Shown: positions 52,630-63,004, counted from the first letter of the stretch. The stretch is 64,000 bases of DNA from Listeria booriae (GCF_000766865.1 NZ_JNFA01000001.1:1-64000); one strand, 5' to 3'. Program-made: numbers and translations. The notes: generated by a model not told the origin, from the letters alone.

Positions 52630-53179
52630 CAATACCCACCATCCTTCTTTTTCGATACACACTCGGCGTCACGCCCTCCAATTTCCGAAACAGCGTCGCA
52701 AACTGCGCAGCATTCGAAATCCCGACCGCAACCCCAATATCCATCACGCTCATCCCAGTCGTCTCAAGCAACACACACGCCCTGCGAATCCTCACCTGAT
52801 GCACAAAATCAAGCGGCGTCATCCCTTTTTGCGCTTTAAAAACACGGTGCAGATGATACGCACTACCATGACAGCCTTCCGCAATCCTGTCCAGCGTCAA
52901 ATGTTCCGCATAATGTTCCAACACAAACGCCTCAATCTGCGCCACCCATTCCACATCCGGCATCCTTGCCCCACCAGACTTGCATCGCTTACAAGGCCTG
53001 TACCCCGCAGCCATCGCATCCTCCGCATTCCGAAAAACGCTCACATTCTCCCGTCGTGGCACCCGCGACTTACAAGACGGCCTGCAAAAAATCCGCGTCG
53101 AACTCACCGCATAAAAAAACTTCCCGTCATACCTCGCGTCATTATCACAAATCGCGCGCCACTGCTCCTCCGTCACCAT
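52619..53179 (-). CDS. adaA: Methylphosphotriester-DNA alkyltransferase / AraC-type activator
   Basis: A 186-residue protein from ATG 53179 (GGAAGGGG upstream; the frame extends further but lacks a ribosome site). The N-terminal Ada zinc domain has Cys32, Cys36, Cys63 and Cys66 (RIFCRPSC and YRPCKRC). The C-terminal AraC-type HTH spans about 85-180 (LTLDRIAEGCHGSAYHLHRVFKA). Methylation of a zinc-bound Cys turns AdaA into an activator (family knowledge). It is divergent from alkA, with a 154-nt gap, and likely controls ogt and alkA. Confidence 0.92.
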   Translation of the reverse strand: MVTEEQWRAICDNDARYDGKFFYAVSSTRIFCRPSCKSRVPRRENVSVFRNAEDAMAAGYRPCKRCKSGGARMPDVEWVAQIEAFVLEHYAEHLTLDRIAEGCHGSAYHLHRVFKAQKGMTPLDFVHQVRIRRACVLLETTGMSVMDIGVAVGISNAAQFATLFRKLEGVTPSVYRKRRMVGIDGE

Positions 53180-53333
53180 TTTCGCCACCCCTTCCGAACT
53201 TTTCCATACACCCATTATACCCCTTCCCCCACAAAAAAATAACCGTCCCCGCACATAAAAGCAAGATTTGTAAAGTCAACCCCACAAAAATATGGTACAA
53301 CTATAAGTACCAAGAAAACCAAGGAGGCCCCAC

Positions 53334-54230
53334 ATGAACACATTCACCATCCCAACACCCTCAACATTCCGTTTCGCACCAAATCTCGCATACCTAAACC
53401 GCGACCCAAAAGAATGCATGCATCACATCCAAAACGACCAAGTCAGCAAACTCATTCCCACAAGCCACGGCAACACACTCATCCAAGTCCGCGAGCCAGC
53501 CCCAAACACATTACAAATCACGCTCCCAGCCATAACAAGCCCCGTCCCAACGTCCCATCAACAAGAAATCACCCAATACTTTCACGACTGGTTCGACCTA
53601 GACCGCGACATCACGCCATTTTACCAACTCGCCGAAACCGACACACTACTTCATCCCGCAGTCCAAGCCCATTACGGCCTGCGCATCATCAGCATCCCCG
53701 ACCTCTTCGAAGCACTCATCTGGGGCATCATCGGCCAACAAATCAACCTCTCGTTCGCCTACACACTAAAACGCCAATTCGTCGAAAAATTCGGCACCAG
53801 CACCACACACGCCGGCATCACCTACTGGACATTCCCAACCCCAGCCACCATAGCCAAACTAACACCCGAAGACCTCACAACCATCCAATTCACCACCCGC
53901 AAAAGCGAATACACAATCGGCATCGCCAAACTCATCACAACCGGTGAACTATCCAAACAAACCCTCCAACAACTCCCCGACCTCCCAGCAATCGAAAAAT
54001 CACTCACCAAGATCCGCGGCATTGGCCCATGGACAGCCAACTACGTCCTGATGCGCTCCCTCCGCTATCCAAACGCCTTCCCAATCGACGACATCGGCCT
54101 TATCAACGCCATCAAACACGCACTACAGATGGAGCAAAAACCCACAAAACAAGAAATCCTCAACCTCGCACAAAATTGGTCAAACTGGGAAGCATACGCA
54201 ACATTTTATCTATGGCGAACATTATATTAA
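53334..54230 (+). CDS. alkA: DNA-3-methyladenine glycosylase (AlkA type)
   Basis: A 298-residue HhH-GPD base-excision glycosylase. The helix-hairpin-helix is KIRGIGPWTANYVLMRS and the catalytic Asp follows in FPIDDIGL; an AlkA-like beta domain forms the first 100 residues. AAGGAGG precedes ATG. It is divergent from adaA-ogt. The coding strand is very rich in C and A and poor in G, unlike genes elsewhere in the window. Confidence 0.92.
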   Translation: MNTFTIPTPSTFRFAPNLAYLNRDPKECMHHIQNDQVSKLIPTSHGNTLIQVREPAPNTLQITLPAITSPVPTSHQQEITQYFHDWFDLDRDITPFYQLAETDTLLHPAVQAHYGLRIISIPDLFEALIWGIIGQQINLSFAYTLKRQFVEKFGTSTTHAGITYWTFPTPATIAKLTPEDLTTIQFTTRKSEYTIGIAKLITTGELSKQTLQQLPDLPAIEKSLTKIRGIGPWTANYVLMRSLRYPNAFPIDDIGLINAIKHALQMEQKPTKQEILNLAQNWSNWEAYATFYLWRTLY

Positions 54231-54233
54231 ACC

Positions 54234-54268
54234 AAAAAAGTTATCGTTTCAACGCGGTAACTTTTTCT
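54234..54268 (+). terminator. Terminator after alkA
   Basis: Stem AAAAAGTTA (54235-54243) with TAACTTTTT (54258-54266), 4 nt after the stop, with the T-run inside the descending arm. Confidence 0.7.
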
Positions 54269-54357
54269 ACTAATAACTAACAAAAAACTTGCATTTTCGC
54301 TCCCATTGCATTAAACTAAATTTGTTGCACAAAGGAAACATTGAGAGGATTTTTAAC

Positions 54358-55716
54358 ATGACCAATAAAAAAATAATCAAACACACACCACCAAACGGTT
54401 CCAGTTTGGGCGAAATAAATAATTCTGTAAACATTCCAACCAAGGGCGGCTTTTGGCGTAAACTCATCGCCTTCTCAGGCCCAGGCGCACTTGTCGCAGT
54501 CGGCTATATGGACCCGGGCAACTGGATTACTTCCATTCAAGGCGGCGCTCACTACGGCTATTTACTACTGAGCGTCATCCTCATGTCCAGCCTTATCGCA
54601 ATGCTCCTACAAAGCATGTGCGCCAAACTCGGCATTGTCACAGGACTCGACCTAGCCCAAGCAACCCGCTTAAAAACAGGCAAAAAAGGCGGCTTCGCAC
54701 TATGGCTTATCGCCGAACTCGCCATCATGGCCACAGACATCGCCGAAGTTATCGGTAGCGCCGTAGCCTTAAACCTGCTATTCGGCTTTCCATTAATACT
54801 AGGCGTTATCATCACCGTTCTTGACGTCTTCCTACTACTTATACTTGCAAAATTCGGCTTCCGCAAAATAGAGGCCATCGTTATCACACTTATACTTACC
54901 GTTTTACTCATCTTTTTATACGAAGTCATCCTATCCCAACCAAACGTATCCGACATGCTCGGCGGCTTCGTACCACAAAAAGAAATTATCACAGACAAAG
55001 GCGCACTATTTCTAGCACTCGGCATCGTCGGAGCCACCGTCATGCCCCACAACCTGTATCTACACTCATCCATCGTCCAAGCTAGAAAATACGACCGCAA
55101 TGACAAAAAAGCCCTAAAAGAAGCTATCAAATTCTCAACTATCGACTCAAACATCCAGCTAACCGCCGCATTCATCGTCAACTGTCTACTACTCATACTC
55201 GGCGCAGCCCTATTCTTCGGACAAGACACAAGCAATCTCGGCCAGTTCACCCAACTCTACGACGCCTTGCAAAACAACGCCATTGTCGGCTCCATCGCAA
55301 GTCCCGTCCTAAGCGTCCTGTTCGCCGTAGCACTACTCGCATCCGGTCAAAATGCAACAATCACAGGCACCCTAACAGGCCAAATCGTCATGGAAGGCTT
55401 CATCCATATGAAGTTACCCGTCTGGATTCGCCGTCTCGTCACGCGCCTTCTAGCCATCATTCCAGTCATCATCTGTATCGTTGTCTACGGCGACCAAGAA
55501 AACGCAGTCGAGCAACTCCTAATCTACACCCAAGTATTCCTAAGCATCGCCCTACCATTCTCCATGATCCCGCTCACCATCTTCACCAGCAGCAAAAAAC
55601 TAATGGGCGAATTCAAAAACCGTATGTGGGTAACCGTCCTCGCTTGGGCAATTACCGCCGTACTAACCGTCCTTAATATCCAACTAATTATCCAAACACT
55701 ATCTGGAATTGGTTAA
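54358..55716 (+). CDS. mntH: NRAMP-family manganese/divalent metal transporter
   Basis: A 452-residue proton-coupled metal importer starting at ATG 54358, eight bases after GAGAGGA; an upstream ATG at 54289 is not supported. The metal-binding motif GYMDPGNW (TM1) and [11 protein letters not shown] (TM6) are intact; about eleven membrane segments. No clear MntR or Fur box could be fixed in 54231-54357. It has its own terminator. Confidence 0.93.
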   Translation: MTNKKIIKHTPPNGSSLGEINNSVNIPTKGGFWRKLIAFSGPGALVAVGYMDPGNWITSIQGGAHYGYLLLSVILMSSLIAMLLQSMCAKLGIVTGLDLAQATRLKTGKKGGFALWLIAELAIMATDIAEVIGSAVALNLLFGFPLILGVIITVLDVFLLLILAKFGFRKIEAIVITLILTVLLIFLYEVILSQPNVSDMLGGFVPQKEIITDKGALFLALGIVGATVMPHNLYLHSSIVQARKYDRNDKKALKEAIKFSTIDSNIQLTAAFIVNCLLLILGAALFFGQDTSNLGQFTQLYDALQNNAIVGSIASPVLSVLFAVALLASGQNATITGTLTGQIVMEGFIHMKLPVWIRRLVTRLLAIIPVIICIVVYGDQENAVEQLLIYTQVFLSIALPFSMIPLTIFTSSKKLMGEFKNRMWVTVLAWAITAVLTVLNIQLIIQTLSGIG

Positions 55717-55726
55717 TCGAAATACG

Positions 55727-55757
55727 AAAAAAGCCGCGGCACAATGCCACGGCTTTT
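55727..55757 (+). terminator. Terminator after mntH
   Basis: Stem AAAAGCCG-C-GGCA with TGCC-A-CGGCTTTT and a 3-nt loop, followed by CTC; it starts about 10 nt after the stop. The stretch 55757-56040 has no gene; a CRP-like TGTGATTTATTTCACG lies at 55813-55828. Confidence 0.85.
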
Positions 55758-56039
55758 CTCAGCGCAATCAAAAGGAGAAATTCACACAATCAAATAAAGG
55801 GGGTATTTGTATTGTGATTTATTTCACGACAATAATATACCACATCTAAATCAGAAATTCAACATTTCACAAAGTTTATTTTTCATCCAAAAAGACATCC
55901 GCATCACATACATAATTTTTATTCGTAAGTAATAGTCAATACATCTACCATAATAAACTAAAAATCACGTCAATCCGTATTTATTCGTAGCCAAAACCAA
56001 ATAAAACGCGCCATCTCTACACAATAACCCACTAAAATA

Positions 56040-56072
56040 AAAAAAAGGATTCTCAATTAAGAATCCTATTTT
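56040..56072 (-). terminator. Terminator after pepF
   Basis: Stem AGGATTCT (56046-56053) with AGAATCCT (56060-56067), followed by a run of T on the minus strand. It lies about 70 nt after the pepF stop. Confidence 0.85.
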
Positions 56073-56142
56073 ATCATTTAAAATCTCAAAAAAATATTTT
56101 TACTTAACAACTAATTTCACAAAGTCGCGAGATAGCTACTGC

Positions 56143-57954
56143 TTATTTCACCAATTTCTCCAACTCGTTCAATCGTTGCTCAAACACCTTCAGCGCATCC
56201 GTCACAGGTTTCGCCGTCGTCATATCAACCCCAGCTTTCTTCAATACCTCAATCGGGAAATCCGAACTGCCCGCTTTCAAGAAATTCAAATAATGCGTTA
56301 CAGCTTCTTGTCCACCATGCAAAATCAAATCACTAAGCGCAGATGCCGCACTGAACCCCGTCGCATATTGATACACATAATAATTCATATAAAAATGCGG
56401 AATTCTCGCCCACTCGAGGCCAATTTCCTCATCATACACAATCTCATTACCATAATATTTCTCATTCAAAGCAAAATAATTCTCCGTCAAGAACTCCGCT
56501 GTCAATGCTTCCCCACGCTGATCCGCCTGATAAATAAAATGCTCAAACTCCGCAAATTGCGTTTGACGGAAAACCGTTCCCTTAAATCCATCCAAATAAT
56601 GATTCAGCAAGTAAGCACGCACTTTCGGGTCTTCATATTTCTTCAACATGTAATCCGTCAACAAATTCTCATTCGTCGTCGAAGCCACTTCTGCCAAGAA
56701 AATCGAATAATCACCGTACACAAAAGGCTGGTTATTGCGCGTATAATAACTATGCACACTATGTCCCAACTCATGCGCTAACGTAAACACATTATCAATC
56801 GTGTCCTGCCAGTTCATCAAAATATACGGATTCGTACTATACGCACCAGAAGAATACGCACCACTACGCTTACCCTTGTTCTCCACGACATCAATCCAAC
56901 GGCTCTCAAACGCCTCTTTCAGAATCGCCTGATATTCCTCTCCCAAAGGAGCCAAACCGTTCAACACAATGTCTTTCGCCTCCTCATACGTAAATGCCAA
57001 GTGCACATCCGTTGAAAGCGGCGTATACATATCGTACATCCGTAATTCATCTAAGCCTAACAATTCCTTACGAAGTCCCACATATCGCTGTAACAGCGGC
57101 AACTGGTCGTTCACAGCCTCCACTAAAGCATCATACACAGCCTCCGGAATATGATTCCCAAACAAAGCACGATGACGCGCCGACTCAAACCCATGAACCT
57201 TCGCATAAAAATTGCCCTTCTTCACTTGCCCTGTCAAAGTTGTAGCAATCGTGTTCTTCAAATTATCATACGAGCTATACATGCCTTTAAATGCAGCCTT
57301 ACGAACGTCACGATTCTTGCCTTCCATCATCTTGCCATAACGACCATGCGTTATTTCTACCTTGTTGCCGTCCTCATCTTCAATCTCAGGAAACTTCATA
57401 TCTGCGTTATTCAAAATACTATACGCCCGCGAAGCATTCCCCAGAACTTCACCAGCCTGTGCAAGCAAAGCCTCCTCCTTCTCAGAAAGTACATACGGTC
57501 GGTTCAAGTTCACCTGCTCTAACAAATGCGCATACAATTGCAAATCCGCATTATCAGCTACAAAGCCCTTCAACTTATCCTCATCTATCGCTAAAACTTC
57601 CGGCTCAAAATACGAAATCGCTGCCGAAGCTTCCGTTAATAAACTACCAGCACGGCTATACAACCCTTGATAAGTCGTATTCGTCGTATCCTGATCTTGT
57701 TTTAGATGCGCGTATACATATAAATTACCCAAGCGATCATATAACTCATCTTGATAACGCAATGCCTTCAGTAATGTCTCACTGCTCTCACCGAGCTTTC
57801 CTTGAAACGTCTGCGCTACCTTAATTTCATCCTTCAATAACGTAAACTCAGACTCCCAAGCCTCATCATCTTTAAATATCGTCGTTAAGTCCCACGTTGC
57901 ATTCACTGGAACCTCTTCACGCGTAGGCAATGCCGCTATCTTCTTCTCACTCAT
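56143..57954 (-). CDS. pepF: Oligoendopeptidase F
   Basis: A 603-residue cytoplasmic zinc metallopeptidase of family M3 that cuts short peptides. The zinc motif HELGHSVHS (about residue 389) is intact, with the third ligand Glu in the following helix (FLAEVASTTNE). Length matches PepF (about 600). TTGGAGG precedes ATG. It lies downstream of coiA on the same strand, as in L. monocytogenes and Bacillus, and near the oligopeptide permease genes. Confidence 0.95.
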   Translation of the reverse strand: MSEKKIAALPTREEVPVNATWDLTTIFKDDEAWESEFTLLKDEIKVAQTFQGKLGESSETLLKALRYQDELYDRLGNLYVYAHLKQDQDTTNTTYQGLYSRAGSLLTEASAAISYFEPEVLAIDEDKLKGFVADNADLQLYAHLLEQVNLNRPYVLSEKEEALLAQAGEVLGNASRAYSILNNADMKFPEIEDEDGNKVEITHGRYGKMMEGKNRDVRKAAFKGMYSSYDNLKNTIATTLTGQVKKGNFYAKVHGFESARHRALFGNHIPEAVYDALVEAVNDQLPLLQRYVGLRKELLGLDELRMYDMYTPLSTDVHLAFTYEEAKDIVLNGLAPLGEEYQAILKEAFESRWIDVVENKGKRSGAYSSGAYSTNPYILMNWQDTIDNVFTLAHELGHSVHSYYTRNNQPFVYGDYSIFLAEVASTTNENLLTDYMLKKYEDPKVRAYLLNHYLDGFKGTVFRQTQFAEFEHFIYQADQRGEALTAEFLTENYFALNEKYYGNEIVYDEEIGLEWARIPHFYMNYYVYQYATGFSAASALSDLILHGGQEAVTHYLNFLKAGSSDFPIEVLKKAGVDMTTAKPVTDALKVFEQRLNELEKLVK

Positions 57955-58019
57955 AAATCGAAAACCTCCAATAACATCTTTTCATTCATTATGAGCTAAT
58001 CTCTATCAAAATGCAAAAA

Positions 58020-59138
58020 TCAGATATCCAAAAATCGAGCTTCTTCATTCACCACTTCTTTCATTCGCTTCAATACAGTATAGCGCCCCATCCCATCTGC
58101 ACGCAAAATCCCCTGTTTACAAAGATAATGCAAATACTCCATACAAAGCGCCGTCCGCTCCTCTTTCCAAATCAACGGCATCCAAATTATATGCTTCTCA
58201 AATACTTGTAAAACGTCCGCACAAGGAAATGAATCCCCAATATCCAACATCCGTAAAAATGACACCCATACATAATACTGCCACTCAAGCGCCGGCGTCT
58301 TCGCCCGAAACTGCGTCGGCAAAATAACACCAATATCTAGCGGCAAATGCTGCAAATAAAGGCCTTGCTCATACACATCATGCATAAACTTATTCTGCTT
58401 CTTAAAACGCGTATAAAAGTAACACTGTTTCTGCCTTTCAAACGCCAAATCACGCTTCACATATAGCGTAGCAAACTTAATATGAGACACCGCCTGCTTC
58501 ATCACCTCAAGCTTCACGCGCCCCTCAAATGTCAACGCTTTCGCAAAAAAACGATTCGCCGTATCCATCGTAATATGATAAATCATCGTCCACCGATTAT
58601 TCTCCGGCAAATATTGCACTAAATAATAACCCAAATCCGCATCCTTTCGAATAAACGCTTGCTGAAAAGCCGTTAAGTAATACCTCCCCTTCACCATTCG
58701 TAAATCCTGCCCTAAAATCCAATGCACTTGCAATCCCGCCAATTGATAGTCTTCCGTCCGCTGCTCCAACTCCTTTACAGATACCGTCGAACACTGATAC
58801 TCAATCACAATCTGTTCATCGACCAATATATCCGCCTGCCGCTGTATCCCCTTCAAATACACCTCTAAATCCGCCCTGCGATCCTGCAAAATCAACCATT
58901 CTAAGAAGTATTTCTTCCCACTCAAATGCCTCTGCGTCTCCCCCTCTGAAGCAAAACTACACCGACTAGAACTCAAGTGCGCAAAATGTGGCATATTAAT
59001 CTCCCCAGCCTTCAAAATCACCCGTTCCCCACAACAACCACACGTATACTGCTCCCGCCTATCTTTCAAACGCTTCACATTCCCCCGTGTCACAACAACA
59101 TCATGCCCATCTCTATCTTTCGCGGTAAACATCATCAT
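58020..59138 (-). CDS. coiA: Competence protein CoiA
   Basis: A 372-residue protein of the CoiA family, nuclease-like proteins used in transformation. The N-terminal zinc-finger-like part is YTCGCCGERV...MPHFAH; a nuclease-like core follows (RQADILVDEQIVIEYQCS, with the D-x(n)-E-x-Q pattern). The start is one of three adjacent ATG codons (59138, 59135, 59132) after AGAGAGG; GTG 59141 is possible but too close. Confidence 0.88.
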   Translation of the reverse strand: MMMFTAKDRDGHDVVVTRGNVKRLKDRREQYTCGCCGERVILKAGEINMPHFAHLSSSRCSFASEGETQRHLSGKKYFLEWLILQDRRADLEVYLKGIQRQADILVDEQIVIEYQCSTVSVKELEQRTEDYQLAGLQVHWILGQDLRMVKGRYYLTAFQQAFIRKDADLGYYLVQYLPENNRWTMIYHITMDTANRFFAKALTFEGRVKLEVMKQAVSHIKFATLYVKRDLAFERQKQCYFYTRFKKQNKFMHDVYEQGLYLQHLPLDIGVILPTQFRAKTPALEWQYYVWVSFLRMLDIGDSFPCADVLQVFEKHIIWMPLIWKEERTALCMEYLHYLCKQGILRADGMGRYTVLKRMKEVVNEEARFLDI

Positions 59139-59211
59139 CACTGCCTCTCTTGTCCGTCTATACTAATTATATTCGCCCCCATTTCCAAATCTCCTTCCCA
59201 TTTTTCGAAAA

Positions 59212-59258
59212 ACGCAAAAAGACTCGATCTACGTGTTTTTCAACAGCATAAATCGAGC
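59212..59258 (-). terminator. Terminator after mecA
   Basis: On the minus strand an 11-bp stem with two wobbles, CTCGATTTATG with CGTAGATCGAG, enclosing a further TGTT/AACA pair, followed by TTTTT. It lies 13 nt after the mecA stop. Confidence 0.85.
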
Positions 59259-59270
59259 CAAAAAAGCTTT

Positions 59271-59924
59271 TTAGTTAAAGTATTTCTTTACTTGCGGTAA
59301 GGCAGGGTCATCAAAAATAACCTTGGCATATTCATTTAGGACATACCCAGTTAAATTTGTTTCATCGCCATATTCTAATAAAATACTGACAACATTGTCA
59401 ATGTTTCTTTCGTCAAATTTCGCTTCAGGAAACTCAACATATAAATAGTAACTATCTTTGTAGTGATAAAGCTTCGTTGATAACTGCTCAAGCCCTGTCG
59501 CTTTCGATAAGGTAATCAAATCCTCAAAGTCGCGGAACTGTAAGATAAACTCTAGCGTGTCATCTTCCCCACTTTCCGTAATTGTAGTAGGGGTAAAATG
59601 CTCTTCTAGCAGTTTCTCAATACGTTCCTCCGCTAAGTCGTCGGCCTGATCCATATTAATCTCAAAACCAGACTCACCTTTACCAAGATTGGCTTTGGTA
59701 ACAAGCACCTCTAGACCATGCTTTAAAGCCTGTACCTGAATCCAGAGCGGTCCATCCGGAGAGAACTCATCTTCGTACTTAAGTTCGTCCATCATATCCC
59801 AAAAAAGCTCCTCACTCTTCTCACGGTCATACCAAATTTCCTCATGGTTAAAACCGCGCTCTTCTAAATCCATATAAGAGATATAAAACTTTATGGTATT
59901 CTCATTAATACGTTCAATTTCCAT
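59271..59924 (-). CDS. mecA: Adaptor protein MecA
   Basis: A 217-residue adaptor that delivers substrates such as ComK to ClpCP. It starts at ATG 59924 with the family's typical MEIERINENTIKFYISYMDLEERGF; a GTG two codons earlier is too close to the ribosome site. An acidic linker in the middle (about 85-120) joins the N-terminal and C-terminal domains. Confidence 0.95.
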   Translation of the reverse strand: MEIERINENTIKFYISYMDLEERGFNHEEIWYDREKSEELFWDMMDELKYEDEFSPDGPLWIQVQALKHGLEVLVTKANLGKGESGFEINMDQADDLAEERIEKLLEEHFTPTTITESGEDDTLEFILQFRDFEDLITLSKATGLEQLSTKLYHYKDSYYLYVEFPEAKFDERNIDNVVSILLEYGDETNLTGYVLNEYAKVIFDDPALPQVKKYFN

Positions 59925-60170
59925 CGTCACACACTCTCCCTTCCATCTTCAACATTGACAATGAAGGGTAATTCATTTGTTGTTAGTATCATTGTAGCCT
60001 AATTCAAAAAAAAGGGCTAATAATTGATTTTAAAAAACCCGATTTTATTGATGAATACTATCTTAGCCTATATTTACCCATATTTCAAGGGTAGAAACTC
60101 CTCATTTCAAGAAAAACCCGATATTTATTCATAAAACAACGAATTAGGCCTTAAAATCCTTCATTTCCTC

Positions 60171-60208
60171 AAAAAAAACTACCAATACCCCTAAAAAAGC
60201 ATTGGTAG
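60171..60208 (-). terminator. Terminator after spxA
   Basis: Stem CTACCAAT (60179-60186) with ATTGGTAG (60201-60208), followed by eight T residues on the minus strand, 15 nt after the stop. The stretch 59931-60170 holds only the mecA upstream region. Confidence 0.85.
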
Positions 60209-60223
60209 TCCAAATAAATAAGA

Positions 60224-60619
60224 TTAGTTAACCAGTTTTTGTGCTTCGCGTAATTGATACGTGCGAACGCGGCGTGGTAGGAAACGGCGAATTTCGTCTT
60301 CGTTATAGCCTACTTGCAAACGTTTCTCATCAATAATGATTGGACGTCTTAGCAATCCTGGATTTTTTTGGATTAGTTCAAACAGTTCTTGAAGCGGCAA
60401 GCTATCTAAATCCACATTTAATTTTTGGAATGTCTTAGAACGTGTGGAAATTATCTCATCCGTACCATCCTCTGTCATTCTTAAAATTTCTTTGATTTCC
60501 CCTAAACTTAATGGTTCAGAGAAAATGTTTCTTTCCTTATAAGGGATATCATGTTCCTCTAACCAAGCACGAGCTTTACGACAAGACGTGCAACTTGGTG
60601 AAGTGTATAACGTTACCAT
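60224..60619 (-). CDS. spxA: Transcriptional regulator Spx
   Basis: A 131-residue ArsC-fold protein that binds the alpha C-terminal domain of RNA polymerase and controls thiol-stress genes. The redox switch CTSC (Cys10, Cys13) and [24 protein letters not shown] are conserved; length is the family standard. It is normally degraded by ClpXP. Its position between mecA and the opp operon is as in other Listeria. Confidence 0.96.
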   Translation of the reverse strand: MVTLYTSPSCTSCRKARAWLEEHDIPYKERNIFSEPLSLGEIKEILRMTEDGTDEIISTRSKTFQKLNVDLDSLPLQELFELIQKNPGLLRRPIIIDEKRLQVGYNEDEIRRFLPRRVRTYQLREAQKLVN

Positions 60620-60904
60620 TAGACATTCACACTCCTTATTGGTTTATTGTTTCATTCAAGTAACGAATTTCCTAACAATATATCTATTGGAAACGATCTC
60701 TTTATAAGATCTACTTTCATTATACACCAAAATAGCCAAAAGCAATATACTATTTTAAAAAAAGTTCTCCAAGATATGATGTTTTGAAAGTAAGCCGTTA
60801 TATGTATGTTACCCTTACTATACCGCTTTAAAACAAGAATCAGATGAAAAAACGGGCAATTATATTAGAAATTGATGAGAATGATGTTAAAAAGCAATTG
60901 GACC

Positions 60905-60941
60905 CAAATAAAAAGCCATCTTGATTTTGCTCAAGATGGCT
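60905..60941 (-). terminator. Terminator of the opp operon
   Basis: An 11-bp stem AGCCATCTTGA (60914-60924) with TCAAGATGGCT (60931-60941), followed on the minus strand by TTTTTATTT, 9 nt after the oppF stop. The stretch 60620-60905 carries the spxA upstream region and no gene. Confidence 0.9.
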
Positions 60942-60949
60942 CTGTATTA

Positions 60950-61915
60950 TTATTCAGCGGGTACTGCAGCTTCCGCAGTCAATTTAGCATGTTTCTCTTT
61001 ATAACTAGCTACTTCTTCTGGAGAACAATATACAAAATGACCTGGTGCAATTTCACGCATTTGTAAATCTTCGTTACCTGTATAATTATGAATCGCAGGA
61101 TCGTATGTTTTACGAATACGTGTGCGCTCATAATTCGGGTCAGGCAATGGAATCGCAGAAAGCAATGATTCTGTATAAGCATGTAGCGGTGCACGATACA
61201 AATCATCAGCTGGCGCCAGTTCCACTAGTTTCCCAAAGTACATAACGCCGATACGGTCACTAATGTATTTAACCATCGACAAATCATGCGCGATGAATAA
61301 ATAGGTTAGGCCTTTTTCTTTTTGAAGCTGTTTCAATAAGTTCACGACTTGTGCTTGGATAGAAACGTCTAGTGCTGAGATTGGCTCATCGGCAATGATG
61401 AATTCTGGTTGAACGGCTAACGCGCGGGCAATACCGATACGTTGACGTTGGCCACCAGAGAATTCATGCGGATAACGCCCAGCATGTTCTTTGCTCAAAC
61501 CAACTGTTTCCAGCAAATCGTATACTTGATTCGTCAGTTCAGATGGTGTTTTTGCTAGGCCGTGAATACGAATGCCTTCTGCAATAATATCTTTGACCTT
61601 CATACGTGGATTTAACGACGCATACGGATCTTGGAAAATCATTTGCATTTTGCGACGGAATTCATGCATTTCAGAACGGGATTTGCGACCATGCACATCT
61701 TTCCCATCATAAAGTACTTGACCATCTGTCGCATCGTACAGACGAATAATCGTACGACCAGTTGTTGATTTACCACAACCAGACTCACCTACAAGCCCAA
61801 GTGTCTCACCGCGATAAATATCAAAAGAAATACCATCGATAGCGCGAACTTCACTTGCTTTTCCTTTATTAAAGTATTGCTTTAGATTCTTGATTTCAAG
61901 TAATTTATCAGCCAT
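60950..61915 (-). CDS. oppF: Oligopeptide ABC transporter ATP-binding protein OppF
   Basis: A 321-residue ATPase: Walker [15 protein letters not shown], signature [15 protein letters not shown], Walker [14 protein letters not shown]-loop IAHDLS, and the OppF-type C-terminal oligopeptide domain with a short Cys near the end (HFVYCSP), as in family members that carry an iron-sulfur-like Cys cluster. It overlaps oppD by 8 nt. Confidence 0.95.
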   Translation of the reverse strand: MADKLLEIKNLKQYFNKGKASEVRAIDGISFDIYRGETLGLVGESGCGKSTTGRTIIRLYDATDGQVLYDGKDVHGRKSRSEMHEFRRKMQMIFQDPYASLNPRMKVKDIIAEGIRIHGLAKTPSELTNQVYDLLETVGLSKEHAGRYPHEFSGGQRQRIGIARALAVQPEFIIADEPISALDVSIQAQVVNLLKQLQKEKGLTYLFIAHDLSMVKYISDRIGVMYFGKLVELAPADDLYRAPLHAYTESLLSAIPLPDPNYERTRIRKTYDPAIHNYTGNEDLQMREIAPGHFVYCSPEEVASYKEKHAKLTAEAAVPAE

Positions 61916-62987
61916 CTACTTCAACCCCCTTCGCGTGAACAGCTTGCATTCCAGGATGTTCTGTTGCAAATTGTTCTTGACGACGCAATACAGCATCTGG
62001 AGGTGTCACTTCTGGTGCATCAGGGTGCAACAACCATGTCGCTGCATAATGCGTATCAGAAACTTTGTACATTGGCGGTTCTTGTTCCAAATCAATCTGC
62101 ATCGCAAATTGGTTACGCGCAGCAAATGCGTCCCCTTTTGGAGGATCTAGCAAGTCTGGTGGCGTACCTGGAATAACGAAAAGTTCCTCTTCTTCTGTAT
62201 CAAGCGTTGGCATCGAACTAATAAGACCCCATGTATACGGATGTTGCGGATTGTAGAAAATTTCATCTACTGTTCCGATTTCAACGATTTTACCACCGTA
62301 CATAACGGCTACACGATCGGCTACATTCGCAACAACGCCAAGGTCATGCGTAATGAAGATAATCGATGTATCGATTTTTTGTTGTAAGTCTTTCATTAAA
62401 TCTAGAATTTGTGCTTGAATAGTTACGTCAAGCGCAGTTGTTGGCTCATCGGCAATTAGAATTTGCGGGTTACATGCAAGTGAAATCGCGATAACCACAC
62501 GTTGACGCATACCACCAGAAAATTGGTGTGGATATTGCTTCAAACGTTCTTCTGCTTTTGGAATACCAACTAGTTGTAACAAGCGAAGCGCTGTTTTTAA
62601 GGCTTCTTTTTTGCTAATTTTTTGGTGCTTGATGATTGGCTCTGCAATTTGTTTTCCGATGGTCATTGTTGGATTTAATGAGGTCATCGGATCTTGGAAA
62701 ATCATTGAAATTTCTTTACCGCGAATTTTTTGCATTTGTTTTTCAGATGCTTTCGCGATATCTATACCGTTAAATAGGATTTCTCCTGATTTAATTTTGG
62801 AATTGCTTTCAGGCAGCAAACGCATGATGGATTTGGTCGTTACGGATTTACCAGAACCAGATTCACCAACGATAGCCAATGTTTCACCTTTGATAAGGTC
62901 AAAGCTTACGCCACGAATTGCTTTTACTTCACCAGCATACGTATGGAACGAAATATGCAGGTCTTTTACTTCTAATAGTTTTTCCAT
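61908..62987 (-). CDS. oppD: Oligopeptide ABC transporter ATP-binding protein OppD
   Basis: A 359-residue ATPase: Walker A AIVGESGSGKSVTT, signature FSGGMRQRVVIAISL, Walker B ILIADEPTTALD, H-loop ITHDLG, and the C-terminal oligopeptide/dipeptide transporter region (GTPPDLLDPPKGDAFAARN). It pairs with OppF to power uptake of peptides. GGTGAGGA precedes ATG, 17 nt after oppC. Confidence 0.95.
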   Translation of the reverse strand: MEKLLEVKDLHISFHTYAGEVKAIRGVSFDLIKGETLAIVGESGSGKSVTTKSIMRLLPESNSKIKSGEILFNGIDIAKASEKQMQKIRGKEISMIFQDPMTSLNPTMTIGKQIAEPIIKHQKISKKEALKTALRLLQLVGIPKAEERLKQYPHQFSGGMRQRVVIAISLACNPQILIADEPTTALDVTIQAQILDLMKDLQQKIDTSIIFITHDLGVVANVADRVAVMYGGKIVEIGTVDEIFYNPQHPYTWGLISSMPTLDTEEEELFVIPGTPPDLLDPPKGDAFAARNQFAMQIDLEQEPPMYKVSDTHYAATWLLHPDAPEVTPPDAVLRRQEQFATEHPGMQAVHAKGVEVDG

Positions 62988-63004
62988 TCTTCCTCACCTC
63001 ACCT

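Noticed and set aside
54231-54357. MntR or Fur operator upstream of mntH
   Set aside because: Only a loose TTGCA...TGCA symmetry is present, not enough to call an operator.
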